Shown: positions 24,711 through 33,140, counted from the stretch's first letter. The stretch: 64,000 nucleotides of DNA from Roseitalea sp. MMSF_3546 (GCF_030732865.1 NZ_JASHKB010000006.1:1-64000); one strand, 5' to 3'. Notes: generated by a model from the letters alone, not told the origin. Numbers and translations: made by a program.

Positions 24711-25493
24711 TCAGGAGCTTCCAAGGCCCATCTGGCGGCGCATGCCGCCGAGCAGCGCCGCGCGCGGCAACAGCCGCGCCATTTGCTCAAGCGTCTTCGC
24801 CTCGCGTCCGGCCGCCGAGATCGCCGGCGGGCGGGCCATGGCGATGAGGCGCGCGACATGCCGTCCGACGACGGCCGGATCGTCGGCGGTTTGAAACGCC
24901 CGCGCGATCGCCGCCTCGACGCGCGCCGGCCTGTCGCCATAGCCGTCCATCGGTTCGCCATGCACCGTCCCGTCGGCGATGGGCGTGCGCATGAAGCCCG
25001 GCCGAACGATCAGCGAGCGGACGCCGCTGCCGCGCAATTCCTCGTCAAGGCTCGTCGCATAGCCTTCCAGCGCATGTTTGGTGGCCGCGTAGACGCCCAT
25101 GAACGGCGCGGGCAGAAATCCGACCACCGACGAGACGTGGATCAGTCGACCCGTTCCCGCCGCGCGCATGAGGGGCAAAACGGCGCGGTTGACGTTCATA
25201 GCGCCGAGGACATTGACGGCGAAGGCGTCCGCGACCTGCTCGGGGCCAAAGCCTTCCTGCGGGCCGAGCATGGCGCGGCCGGCATTGTTGACGAGGGCGT
25301 CGATGCGGCGGTGCTCGGCATGGACGGCATGCACAAGCCGTTGGGCCGAAGCCGGATCGGTTACGTCCAGCGGCTCCAGTTCCGGCGCGGTCCGGCTCGT
25401 GCCGATTATGGTATGGCCGGCGGCCGAAAGCGCCGCCGCGACGGCCTTGCCGATACCGCGCGATGCGCCGGTGACGATGATCACCTTGTTCAT
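24711..25493 (-). CDS. SDR-family oxidoreductase
   Basis: 260 residues from ATG 25493. A Rossmann glycine motif TGASRGIG lies at residues 8-15, NNAGRAM and NVLGAMNVNRAVLPLM follow, and the catalytic Ser and YAATK motifs (HVSSVVGFLPAPFMGVYAATKHALEG) are intact. It is thus an NAD(P)-dependent classical SDR, substrate unknown. It lies 67 bases downstream of the secreted-protein gene, so both may be read from the ECF-type promoter at 26234, with a hairpin in between. The next unit has its own promoter overlapping the region after this gene's stop. Confidence 0.88.
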   Translation of the reverse strand: MNKVIIVTGASRGIGKAVAAALSAAGHTIIGTSRTAPELEPLDVTDPASAQRLVHAVHAEHRRIDALVNNAGRAMLGPQEGFGPEQVADAFAVNVLGAMNVNRAVLPLMRAAGTGRLIHVSSVVGFLPAPFMGVYAATKHALEGYATSLDEELRGSGVRSLIVRPGFMRTPIADGTVHGEPMDGYGDRPARVEAAIARAFQTADDPAVVGRHVARLIAMARPPAISAAGREAKTLEQMARLLPRAALLGGMRRQMGLGSS

Positions 25494-25514
25494 GCTGGTT
25501 CTCCGCTCGATTGG

Positions 25515-25542
25515 ACCCGGGATCGGCCTAACGGTCCCGGGT
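25515..25542 (-). repeat. GC-rich hairpin between the secreted-protein and SDR genes
   Basis: A perfect 8-base inverted repeat, ACCCGGGA (25515-25522) and TCCCGGGT (25535-25542), with a 12-base loop. No T-run follows on the minus strand, so it is more likely an mRNA-processing or partial attenuation element than a strong terminator. Confidence 0.5.
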
Positions 25543-25560
25543 CGTGTGGATTCCGGCCGG

Positions 25561-26184
25561 CTATTGCGTGGCGCCCGCGACGGCGAATGCCGGAACGGCC
25601 GGCAGCAGTGCCGTGGGCACCTTGTCGGGCGTGCACATGTCGTTGTCGGCAGGCCGGACCCCGAAATAGACCGACGTCGCGTCCATCGCGAAAAGATCGT
25701 GGTCCTCGCCGCATTCGGCGACCGGCTTCCAGTTGGCACAGCCGGTCTCCGAGATGTCGGTCTCCAGATTGGTGGTCAGTCCGCAACCGGCCATGCCCAT
25801 CGCCGCGACGATCTCGGGATTGTCTGTCAGCAAGGTGAGGTGCTTCCAATCCTCGCCGAACACGCCGTGATAGGCGCCCTCGACATCCGGCGAAGGCTGG
25901 CGAATCTCGAAATTGCCGCCGGTGCGGAACTGGAAGGTACGCAAGGTCATGGCCGGATCGAGCGCGTGGGTGAAGGTCAGCGTCCAGCGGCCATCGGCAA
26001 AGGTGAATTCGCGCGTGCCGAAGCCGCCATACCATTCCTCCGGCGCGGCGCTGCGATAGGTGCCATGGGCAGCCTGCAGCTCTTCCTTGGGCTTGAATTC
26101 GGCCGCATCGGCTTGGACGCCAGCGGCAAGGGCAATGCCGGCAAGCGCCGTGCCGGCTGCGGCAAAGGTGATGAGGGTCGTCAT
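25561..26184 (-). CDS. Secreted protein of unknown function
   Basis: 207 residues from ATG 26184, with a signal peptide ending VQADAAEF at about residue 29. The mature part begins KPKEELQAAHGTYRSAAPEEWYGGFGTREFTFADGRW-like and holds six to seven cysteines in its C-terminal half (MAGCG, TGCANW, AECGED, NDMCTP). The layout recalls a lipocalin-like or APCDD1-like beta-barrel, but I do not recognise the family with confidence. It is the first gene behind the ECF-type promoter at 26234-26260 and upstream of the SDR gene. Confidence 0.7.
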   Translation of the reverse strand: MTTLITFAAAGTALAGIALAAGVQADAAEFKPKEELQAAHGTYRSAAPEEWYGGFGTREFTFADGRWTLTFTHALDPAMTLRTFQFRTGGNFEIRQPSPDVEGAYHGVFGEDWKHLTLLTDNPEIVAAMGMAGCGLTTNLETDISETGCANWKPVAECGEDHDLFAMDATSVYFGVRPADNDMCTPDKVPTALLPAVPAFAVAGATQ

Positions 26185-26233
26185 GGATCCGTCTCCTGTT
26201 GATCGCAAAGCGCGCATGGCGCTCCGTGCAGGA

Positions 26234-26260
26234 GACGTTTGAGCGGGGGCGATTTCGACA
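26234..26260 (-). promoter_or_regulatory. ECF-type promoter TGTCGA-N17-CGTC upstream of the secreted-protein gene
   Basis: Minus strand: TGTCGA at 26260-26255, a 17-base spacer, CGTC at 26237-26234, 49 bases before the start codon at 26184. It is identical in both elements and spacing to the copy at 22947-22973, which ties this unit to the neighbouring ECF42-like sigma factors. Confidence 0.7.
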
Positions 26261-26429
26261 TAGGCTCCAGGAAACGTGACCAGAGCGTCTTCCTGGCGTC
26301 TGCGCGCGGCAAAGACAGGGCGTGGCGTAAGAAGATCGCACTAGGACGTGCGAAGGCCCCAGGGCGGGCTACGCGAGACTCGAACCCACAGGCGCAGCAA
26401 GGCTTAACGGGTCGACGGTCGTTTCGGCA

Positions 26430-26485
26430 CGCCTGAGTGAGCCGCCAACTCAGGCGAAATTGCCACGTAAGCACCGCGTAAGCAC
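26430..26485. repeat. Inverted and direct repeats next to tRNA-Arg; possible attachment-end module
   Basis: A perfect 9-base inverted repeat (CGCCTGAGT at 26430-26438, ACTCAGGCG at 26448-26456) is followed by two copies of CGTAAGCAC, at 26466-26474 and 26477-26485, exactly 11 bases apart, about one helical turn. They lie 50-105 bases from the 3' end of the tRNA-Arg gene on the accessory-DNA side. Helically phased direct repeats at such positions often bind integrase arm domains or excisionase. The rest of 26261-26535 holds no gene I can support. Confidence 0.45.
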
Positions 26486-26535
26486 TATTTCTCGGTGAGC
26501 GGAAAATTCTAAGATGCTGATATTGTGGAGAAAAT

Positions 26536-26612
26536 TGGCGCACCCGAGAGGATTCGAACCTCTGACCTCCGCCTTCGGAGGGCGGCGCTCTATCCAGCTG
26601 AGCTACGGGTGC
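26536..26612 (-). tRNA. tRNA-Arg(CCG)
   Basis: The minus strand folds as a full cloverleaf. The acceptor is GCACCCG pairing with CGGGTGC, the D-arm GCTC with AGCTGGATA and GAGC, the anticodon stem CCGCC/GGCGG with loop CTCCGAA (anticodon CCG), and the T-arm AGAGG-TTCGAAT-CCTCT. The discriminator is G and CCA is encoded at 26538-26536. The 3' end points left, towards the accessory region. This orientation is typical of a tRNA used as an integration site. Confidence 0.96.
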
Positions 26613-27280
26613 AACCGGCTCGTCCATATCAAAGCCCATCGGAACCGGCAAATGAAAATCGGCCAGCCGATGCGCCTGCCCCGCAACTGCACCGGAGGCC
26701 AGCCGCTTCCAGCGCCGGCTCGTGCGGCAAGATCGCCCTTCCGGCGGGGCAAGGTGAAAGCAGGGCCATCGTCCATGCGAACCGCAGCGCGCGCAAAGGC
26801 GGGTGATCGTTAGCGGGCATGGATCATCGCCCGTATGGGATATCGCACCAGGGCGACGTGCCTCGCAACGGCCGTCCCGGCAAGCACCGCAGACCCCGCA
26901 ACGATCGTGCGACATCCGCGCTCAGCGTCCTTGCCCGGCCTGGACTTTCCGTGGCGAGATCGCATCGTCTGGTGCCCGGCCGGCGCGACGGTCCGCCCGG
27001 CCGAGCGCGCGAGCCACGCAGCGGGGCGACGCCGAGCGCCTTGGCGCGGTGGGCGTCCGCCGGCCGCAACCCACCCGAACCGGCTCGACCGGTTTTGGCC
27101 ATCAAGGATTGCCGGTCGCGCAAACCCGCGACCGGTGGCCGGGCCGGCCTGGTTCAAATCCCACGGCCTTGACCCGAACCGGTCCGGGCACAAGGGGTCG
27201 ATCTGTTCACGCAACGCCTATGCCCGGCAGCCGATTGCAGCTTATGGTCACCGCTGCGGGCACGAAGGAGCGAGGCAGCG
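26613..27280. other. Long intergenic region, no supported gene
   Basis: About 670 very GC-rich bases between the tRNA and the hydrolase/GNAT gene. Several overlapping open frames exist on both strands, but they have arginine/proline-rich low-complexity products and no ribosome sites, as expected by chance at this composition. The tRNA promoter must lie near 26613-26660. A ribosome site (AAGGAG near 27266) belongs to the next gene. Confidence 0.5.
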
Positions 27281-28117
27281 ATGCAACGAACGACCGAACC
27301 ACGCACGGGCCGGCGTGCCGTGCTCCTCACCCACGACGGCGGCGATCGGCGCGCCGCGACGCTGCTGGCCGACCTCGCCGAGGCCTTTGTGGAAGCCGAA
27401 CACATCGCATTGCCGCAGACCCTTCCATTGCCACAGGCGGCATCGGGCCCTGGCGAGACGGTCGTGGCGCTTGGCTATGGCAGCGGCGCATCCGCCATCG
27501 CCGGCCTGCTCGACCGCGCCCACACCCGGCCCGGCCACACGGTTCTGATGCATCCGCGCGCCGGCATCCAGAGGCGCTTCGATTCGGAGCTGGCCGGCCT
27601 CGAAGTGCTTGTCACCGCCGGCGCCGCCGACGCCGACATGCCGGCCGAAACGGTCGGCGCGCTGATCGATGCGCTCGATGCCGCCGGCGCCAGCACGCGC
27701 GTCTTCTGGCACCGTGGCGGCAGCGAAATCACCGACGAAGAGGTCGCCGCGATACGGGGCTTTGTCGATGCGGTGCGGGCCGCGCTCGCCGACATCGGAG
27801 CCCTGCCGGTCCGGCACATCGACGAGGGCGCCAAGGGCCGCTACGTGATCGAGGCGCCCGGCAACGCCATCGCCGAGATGAGCTACAGCCGCGTCAACGC
27901 GGCGCTGATCATCATCGATCATACCCAGGTGCCGGAGGTCTTTCGCGGCACGGGCACCGGCCTGCGCCTGCTTGAGGCACTGATCGCCGACGCGCGCCAA
28001 ACGGGCACGAAAGTGATACCGGTCTGCCCCTTTGCCGCGGCCCAGTTCGACAAGCACCCGCAATGGGCCGACATCGTTTCGGCCAAGGTGCGCGTGAACG
28101 CGCGGCCGGGCGGCTGA
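27281..28117 (+). CDS. Fusion of an alpha/beta-hydrolase-like domain and a GNAT-like acetyltransferase domain
   Basis: 278 residues. Residues about 10-155 look like an esterase/dienelactone-hydrolase fold: AVLLTHDGGD, VVALGYGSGASAIAGLL in the nucleophile-elbow position, HPRAGI, and STRVFWHRGGSEI near the expected acid/His end. Residues about 180-275 match the small YjdJ/COG2388 GNAT domain: GRYVIEAPGNAIAEMSYSRV, IIDHTQVPEVFRGTGTGLRLLEAL and VIPVCPFAAAQFDKHPQWADIV. It starts after AAGGAGCGAGGCAGCG. Both halves are usually separate proteins. Substrates are unknown. Confidence 0.75.
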   Translation: MQRTTEPRTGRRAVLLTHDGGDRRAATLLADLAEAFVEAEHIALPQTLPLPQAASGPGETVVALGYGSGASAIAGLLDRAHTRPGHTVLMHPRAGIQRRFDSELAGLEVLVTAGAADADMPAETVGALIDALDAAGASTRVFWHRGGSEITDEEVAAIRGFVDAVRAALADIGALPVRHIDEGAKGRYVIEAPGNAIAEMSYSRVNAALIIIDHTQVPEVFRGTGTGLRLLEALIADARQTGTKVIPVCPFAAAQFDKHPQWADIVSAKVRVNARPGG

Positions 28118-28165
28118 AACGGCCCTTTGCGCCGTCTGCGACCCGGGCTCGAGCCGGCCGGCGCG

Positions 28166-30862
28166 TCAGTCTTCGTCCGTGTCGCCGGCCAGCGCCCTGG
28201 CCTGGGCGACCCAATCCTCGCGATCGATCCGGCCCTTGAAATTCAGATAGCCGTCCACCCAGCCGCGCTCGGCCCTGGTCCATTGCGCGATCTGGGCGAA
28301 GGTGAAGATGCCAAGCCCGTTCAGCGTGTTCTCGATCTTCGGCCCGATCCCCGAAATGCGCTTGAGATCGTCTGGCGCAGCGGGCCGCGCCATCGCCGGC
28401 GGCCGCGTGCCGCCCTCCGCCTCGGCCTTCCGGGCGGCATCGGCGCCGGCGGCCCCGGCCGGCTCGGGCGTTGCGGCCGGCGCCGGATCGCGCTGGCGCG
28501 CTTCGGCCGGACGGCGCGCGCCGGCCGCCTGCTGGCCGGCGACGTTCACCGCGCCCGAACTCGCCGCGCCGCCCGTCGCCAGCGTCTTGGTCGGCCCGCC
28601 CCTCGCCGCGCCGCGTTCGCTGACGGCCCGCGCATGCTCGCGCGCCTCGGCGATTTCGCCGCGCGCCCGGGTCTGGGCACCGACCGTCCTGGGCTTGTCG
28701 AGATCGACCGACTTGGACGGATCCTCGTCCTGCCGCGGCTTGAACGAGATCACGGGCTCCATCGACCTGAAGTCGTCCGCGGACAGGTGGCATTTCATGA
28801 AATGGCCCGGCTGCCACTCCACTTGCGGCGGCACCTGCGTCTCGCACAGATTGCCCGGCACCTTCTGCTTCCAGCGGCAGCGGGTCTGGAAGGGGCAGCC
28901 CGGCGGCGGCTTGAGCGCGGAGGGAATGTCGCCCTCGAGCACGATCCGCTTCTTGTCGACCGATGTGTCGGCGATCGGAATGGCCGACAGCAGCGCCTCG
29001 GTATAGGGGTGATAGGGCGGCGAGAAGATCTCGTCGGTCGTCCCCTGCTCGACGATATGGCCCAGATACATCACGACCACCCGGTCGGCGATGTAGCGCA
29101 CGACGGAAAGGTCATGGCTGATGAACAGCATGGTGGTGCGCGATTCGCGCTGGATGTCCATCAGCAGTTCGGTGACCGCGGCCTGCACCGAAACGTCGAG
29201 CGCCGAGACCGGCTCGTCGGCGACCACCACGCGCGGGCCGCCGGCAAAGGCCCGCGCCACGCCGATGCGCTGCTTCTGCCCGCCCGAGAGCTGGCGCGGC
29301 ATGCGCGTCTCGAAGGCGCGCGGCAGCTTGACGAGGTCGAGAAGCTCGAGCATGCGCTCGCGCCGCTCGGCCGGTGTCTTGCCGACATTGAACTTCTCCA
29401 GTGTGCGGATGATCTGGCTGCCCACCGAGTGGCTTGGATTGAGCGTGTCGAACGGGTTCTGGAACACCATCTGGATCTGCGAGACCAGATCCGGCCCCCG
29501 ATTTTGCACCGCGATCGCCTCGATATCGCGATTGCCGAGCGTGACCTTGCCCTCGGTTGCGGTCTCAAGGCCCAGAAGCACCTTGGCGAGCGTCGACTTC
29601 CCGCAGCCCGATTCGCCGACAATAGCCACCGTCTCCGCCTCGCGGGCATCGAAGGAGATGTCCTCATTGGCCTTGACGGTTCGGGTTTCGCCGCCGCCGA
29701 AGATCTTGTTGGCGGCAACGTCATAGTATTTCTTCAGGCGATCGATCTGCAGCACCGGCCCGCCCGGTTCGATCGCCTCGACCGGCTTGTGGTCGGCGGG
29801 CAGCGCGGCCCAGTCGATCTCCTCAAAGCGCACGCAGCGGCTGTTGTGGGCCTCATGGCCCTTGACCGGGATCATCGGGATCGGCCCGGCATCGCATACC
29901 GATTGCTTGAAGTGCAGGCAGCGCGGGCCGAAATTGCAGCCGACCGGCCGTTCGTGCGGCAGCGGCAACTGGCCGGGAATGGCGATCAGCGGATGGGCGT
30001 GCTTGTCCGCGCCGGGCAGCGGGATCGAGCGGAACAGCCCCTGCGTATAGGGATGGCGCATGCGGTCGAACACGTCCTCCACATGGCCGGTCTCGACCGC
30101 TTCGCCCGAATACATCACCGAGATGCGGTCGCAGGTCTCCAGGATCAGGCCAAGATTGTGCGATATGAACAGCATCGACATGCCGAACTGCCGGCTGAGA
30201 TCCTTGACCAGGTCGACAATGCCGGCCTCCACCGTCACGTCGAGCGCCGTGGTCGGCTCGTCGAGCAGCAGCAGTTCGGGGTTCGACAGCAGCGCCATGG
30301 CGATGACCACGCGCTGCTGCTGGCCGCCCGAAAGCTGGTGCGGATAGGAGTTCATCAGCCGCCTGGGGTCGGGCAGGCGCACCGCCTCCAGCATTTCCAT
30401 GGCGCGCTTGCGTGCCTTGTCCTGCGAAATGCCTTCATGGATGATCGGCACTTCCATGAGCTGGCGCGCGACCTTCATGGCCGGGTTGAGCGATGCCATG
30501 GGCTCCTGGTAGATCATCGCGATCTTCGAGCCGCGCAGATCGCGCAGTTCGGCGTCGCTCATCTGGCCCATGTCGCGGCCCTTGAAGCGGATCGTTCCCG
30601 ACTTGATCTTCCCGCGATTGCCCATGTCGCGCATGATCCCGAGCGCCACCGTCGACTTGCCGCAGCCCGATTCGCCGACAATGCCCAGCGCCTCGCCCGG
30701 CATGACCTTGCACGAATAGTCCATGACCGCCGGAATCTCGCCGGCGCGCGTGTAAAAGGAGATGTGCAGGTTCTCGATCTCGAGAATCGGCGTGACATCG
30801 CCCTTCGGCGCCGGTTGCGGGGCGGGTGCGGTTTCGGTTGCCGGTTCGATCACGTCGGACAT
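28166..30862 (-). CDS. Dipeptide/oligopeptide ABC transporter ATPase (DppD-DppF fusion) with C-terminal helix-hairpin-helix domain
   Basis: 898 residues. The first ATPase has Walker A GESGCGKST at 63-71, signature LSGGQQQR at 177-184 and Walker B LLLLDEP at 197-203. The second has Walker A at 416-424, LSGGQKQR at 525-532 and VVVADEP at 545-551. Each is followed by the oligopeptide-ATPase cysteine tail (GCNFGPRCLHFK; GCPFQTRCRWK). Residues about 710-830 are an Ala/Arg/Pro-rich linker. Residues 831-893 form a helix-hairpin-helix (LKRISGIGPKIENTLNGLGI, then WVDGYLNFKGRIDREDW) like the tail of alphaproteobacterial NuoE. The fused double ATPase energises import through the two permeases encoded next in the same operon. 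Confidence 0.92.
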   Translation of the reverse strand: MSDVIEPATETAPAPQPAPKGDVTPILEIENLHISFYTRAGEIPAVMDYSCKVMPGEALGIVGESGCGKSTVALGIMRDMGNRGKIKSGTIRFKGRDMGQMSDAELRDLRGSKIAMIYQEPMASLNPAMKVARQLMEVPIIHEGISQDKARKRAMEMLEAVRLPDPRRLMNSYPHQLSGGQQQRVVIAMALLSNPELLLLDEPTTALDVTVEAGIVDLVKDLSRQFGMSMLFISHNLGLILETCDRISVMYSGEAVETGHVEDVFDRMRHPYTQGLFRSIPLPGADKHAHPLIAIPGQLPLPHERPVGCNFGPRCLHFKQSVCDAGPIPMIPVKGHEAHNSRCVRFEEIDWAALPADHKPVEAIEPGGPVLQIDRLKKYYDVAANKIFGGGETRTVKANEDISFDAREAETVAIVGESGCGKSTLAKVLLGLETATEGKVTLGNRDIEAIAVQNRGPDLVSQIQMVFQNPFDTLNPSHSVGSQIIRTLEKFNVGKTPAERRERMLELLDLVKLPRAFETRMPRQLSGGQKQRIGVARAFAGGPRVVVADEPVSALDVSVQAAVTELLMDIQRESRTTMLFISHDLSVVRYIADRVVVMYLGHIVEQGTTDEIFSPPYHPYTEALLSAIPIADTSVDKKRIVLEGDIPSALKPPPGCPFQTRCRWKQKVPGNLCETQVPPQVEWQPGHFMKCHLSADDFRSMEPVISFKPRQDEDPSKSVDLDKPRTVGAQTRARGEIAEAREHARAVSERGAARGGPTKTLATGGAASSGAVNVAGQQAAGARRPAEARQRDPAPAATPEPAGAAGADAARKAEAEGGTRPPAMARPAAPDDLKRISGIGPKIENTLNGLGIFTFAQIAQWTRAERGWVDGYLNFKGRIDREDWVAQARALAGDTDED

Positions 30863-30872
30863 CGCGTCTACC

Positions 30873-32084
30873 TCAGTCCTTGAGCGATTCTTCGCGCAGC
30901 GCGTCTGCGAGCAGGTTCAGGCCCAGAACGAAGCTCATCAGCGCCACCGCGGGCACCAGGGCGGGCCAGACGTAAAGGCGCAGAAGCTGCGAGCCATCCT
31001 TGATGGCCGTCCCCCAGTCGGGGCTTTCCGGCGGCATGCCCAGCCCGAAATAGCCCAGCGTGCCCAGCAGGATCGTCGTGTAGCCGATGCGCAGGCACGC
31101 ATCGACGATCAACGGCCCGCGCGCGTTCGGCAGCACTTCCCACAGCATGATGTACCATGGCCCCTCGCCCCTTGTCTGGCCGGCGGCGACATAGTCGCGC
31201 GTCTTGATGTCCATCACCAGGCCGCGCGTGATGCGGAACACGCCCGGGCTGGAGGCGAACACGACGGCAACGAAGATGTTGAGCTGGCCCGGTTCGATCG
31301 ACAGCATCTTGAAGACGGGCAGGTCGAACAGGGCGGCCACCGGGGCCAGCCCGTTATTGCGCAGCGCCTGCACGACGAAATCGTTCGAGACCAGGGAAAT
31401 CCACACCCAGGTGCCGATGACCACGGTCACCGCGATCGCCGACCACATGAATTGCGGCCGCGCCTGGTAGCGGGTGTAGAACATCATCACGAAGAAGATC
31501 ATCGGGAAGATGAAGAACAGCCCCGCCAGCGTGTAGGGGATCGCCGTCTCGGTGATGCCCGGCGTGACCAGCAGGTAGAACAGCAGGATCACCGGGAAGG
31601 CCAGAACCAGGTTGGCGAGGAACGACAGCAGGCTGTCGATGCGACCGCCATAGTAGCCCGCCGGCAGGCCCAGCGTGATGCCGACCATCAGCGCGAAGGC
31701 CGTTGCCGCCGGGGCGATGATGAGCACGATCTGCGAGCCGTAGACGACACGGCTGAACACGTCCCGCGCCAGCTTGTCGCCGCCGAGCAGAAAGGCCTGG
31801 CCGGTCTCCGGATCGATCGTGCCGGGCGGCGCGTTCTTCAGGATCGGCACGACGCCGATGGGGTCGAACGGCGCGATAACCCCGGCCAACAGGGCGCTGA
31901 ACAGCCAGAAGCCGATGAAGGCCAGCCCGGCGATGCCGACGCCGGTATCGTAGAGCTGACCGTAAAGGCCCAGGCGGGACCGATAGACAAAGCTCAGCGT
32001 GCCCACGATGATCATCGCCGCCCACACGGGCCAGAACCGGATCAGGATCTCGATGACGATCTGGGTCGGGGAGAGTGTTTCCAT
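30873..32084 (-). CDS. Peptide ABC transporter permease, DppC type
   Basis: 403 residues. There are about seven hydrophobic segments, longer than the typical 280-300-residue DppC because of extra N-terminal helices (IVGTLSFVYRSRLGLYGQ, AGLAFIGFWLFSALLAGVIAPFDP). A periplasmic loop holds GGDKLARDVFSRVVYGSQI. The EAA-type coupling motif is AAGQTRGEGPWYIMLWEVLPNARGPLIV. It ends 10 bases before the ATPase start and forms an inner-membrane heterodimer with the next permease. Confidence 0.9.
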   Translation of the reverse strand: METLSPTQIVIEILIRFWPVWAAMIIVGTLSFVYRSRLGLYGQLYDTGVGIAGLAFIGFWLFSALLAGVIAPFDPIGVVPILKNAPPGTIDPETGQAFLLGGDKLARDVFSRVVYGSQIVLIIAPAATAFALMVGITLGLPAGYYGGRIDSLLSFLANLVLAFPVILLFYLLVTPGITETAIPYTLAGLFFIFPMIFFVMMFYTRYQARPQFMWSAIAVTVVIGTWVWISLVSNDFVVQALRNNGLAPVAALFDLPVFKMLSIEPGQLNIFVAVVFASSPGVFRITRGLVMDIKTRDYVAAGQTRGEGPWYIMLWEVLPNARGPLIVDACLRIGYTTILLGTLGYFGLGMPPESPDWGTAIKDGSQLLRLYVWPALVPAVALMSFVLGLNLLADALREESLKD

Positions 32085-32102
32085 GCGTCGTCTCCGGACC
32101 GA

Positions 32103-33140
32103 TCAGGATACGCGAATGCGCGGGTTGAGGAAGGCATAGCCGACATCGGACAGAAGCTGCGTCAGCAGCACGACGACGACCGACACAAGCGCGCAGGCCA
32201 GCAGCAGATCGATGTCGTTGTTGCTGGCCGCCTCGACCAGAAGGAAGCCGAATCCCTGATAGCGGAACATCGCCTCGACGATGACGACGCCGGTCAGCAG
32301 CCAGGGGAACTGCAGCATGATCACCGTGAACGGGGCGATCAGCGCGTTGCGCAGCGCGTGCTTGATGACGACGCTGGAGAACGAAAGCCCCTTGAGCCGC
32401 GCGGTGCGGATGTATTGCGCGGTCATCACCTCGGCCATCGAGGCACGCGTCATGCGCGCGATATAGCCCATGCCGTAGATCGCCATGGTCATGACCGGCA
32501 GGGTGAAGTTGACGAATGTTATGCCCTCGCGCGTTGCCGTCGCCGCCGAACCGTTGAGGACGCCGAGCCATGAGGCGAAGATGACCGTGAAGATGACGCC
32601 GGAGACGTATTCGGGCGTCGCCGTCGAGGCGATCGAGGCGACCGACAGGCTTCGATCCGTGCGCGAACCCTCGCGCATGCCCGCCAGCACGCCGACGATC
32701 AGCGCGCCGGGCACCATCACCAGCATCACGTAGAACATGAGCCAGCCGGTCGCCTGGAGCGCCGGCACGAGCCGCTCGGCGACCGGCACCTTGAAGCGTG
32801 TCGAACAGCCGAAATCGCCCTGCAGAACGCCCGAAAAGCGCGCCTCGGCAGGCTCGTCGCAAAACCGGAACCGCGGCACGGCCTCGCCCGTCGCCGGGTC
32901 GATATTGGGTTGCTTCTGCACCACGCCCAGCCATTGGCCGTAGCGCAGGAAGAAATTGTCGCGATAGCCGTTGCGCTCGAGCCAGCTTTCGATCTGCGCG
33001 TCGGTGGCGCGCATATTGGTCTGGCTGATGGCGAGCTTTCGCAGATTGGGATCGAGATTGACCAGGAAGAAGACCACCAGGGTCAGGCACAGCATGGTCA
33101 GAGCCATGATGCCCACGCGGCGCGCGATGAACGATATCAC
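32103..33140 (-). CDS. Peptide ABC transporter permease, DppB type
   Basis: 345 residues. The N-terminal helix IMALTMLCLTLVVFFLVNLDPNLRKLA is followed by a periplasmic domain and five further helices. The EAA motif is TAQYIRTARLKGLSFSSVVIKHALRNALIAPFTV, and the tail VSVVVVLLTQLLSDVGYAFLNPRIRVS is typical. The order SBP-DppB-DppC-ATPase on the minus strand is a standard peptide transporter operon. The gap of 115 bases to the binding-protein gene contains a hairpin. Confidence 0.92.
   Translation of the reverse strand: MISFIARRVGIMALTMLCLTLVVFFLVNLDPNLRKLAISQTNMRATDAQIESWLERNGYRDNFFLRYGQWLGVVQKQPNIDPATGEAVPRFRFCDEPAEARFSGVLQGDFGCSTRFKVPVAERLVPALQATGWLMFYVMLVMVPGALIVGVLAGMREGSRTDRSLSVASIASTATPEYVSGVIFTVIFASWLGVLNGSAATATREGITFVNFTLPVMTMAIYGMGYIARMTRASMAEVMTAQYIRTARLKGLSFSSVVIKHALRNALIAPFTVIMLQFPWLLTGVVIVEAMFRYQGFGFLLVEAASNNDIDLLLACALVSVVVVLLTQLLSDVGYAFLNPRIRVS

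Larger units (their letters stand above)
1..26538. mobile_element. Putative integrative conjugative element or genomic island, right part only
   Basis: The segment opens with a nearly complete trb mating-pair operon, continues with cargo genes and decayed fragments, and stops at the 3' end of a tRNA-Arg gene. That is the usual insertion point for tyrosine-recombinase elements. An inverted repeat and direct repeats lie just inside the tRNA end. To the right the gene content becomes core chromosome. No integrase, relaxase, coupling protein or matching second attachment repeat is in the window, so the outer limit is inferred. The ECF sigma cluster at 20793-26260 could be island cargo or older chromosome. 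A narrower element ending near 9.7 kb, with separate later insertions, is the main alternative. Confidence 0.45.

Noticed and set aside
26360-26400. A tRNA-T-arm-like string (GGGTTCGAGTCTC on the minus strand) near 26375-26387.
   Set aside because: No acceptor, D or anticodon arm can be paired around it, so it is at most a remnant, not a tRNA gene.
28127-30883. A 918-codon plus-strand open frame over the peptide ABC ATPase gene.
   Set aside because: The minus strand has two complete ATPase domains; the plus-strand frame is a His/Arg/Leu-rich mirror without motifs.
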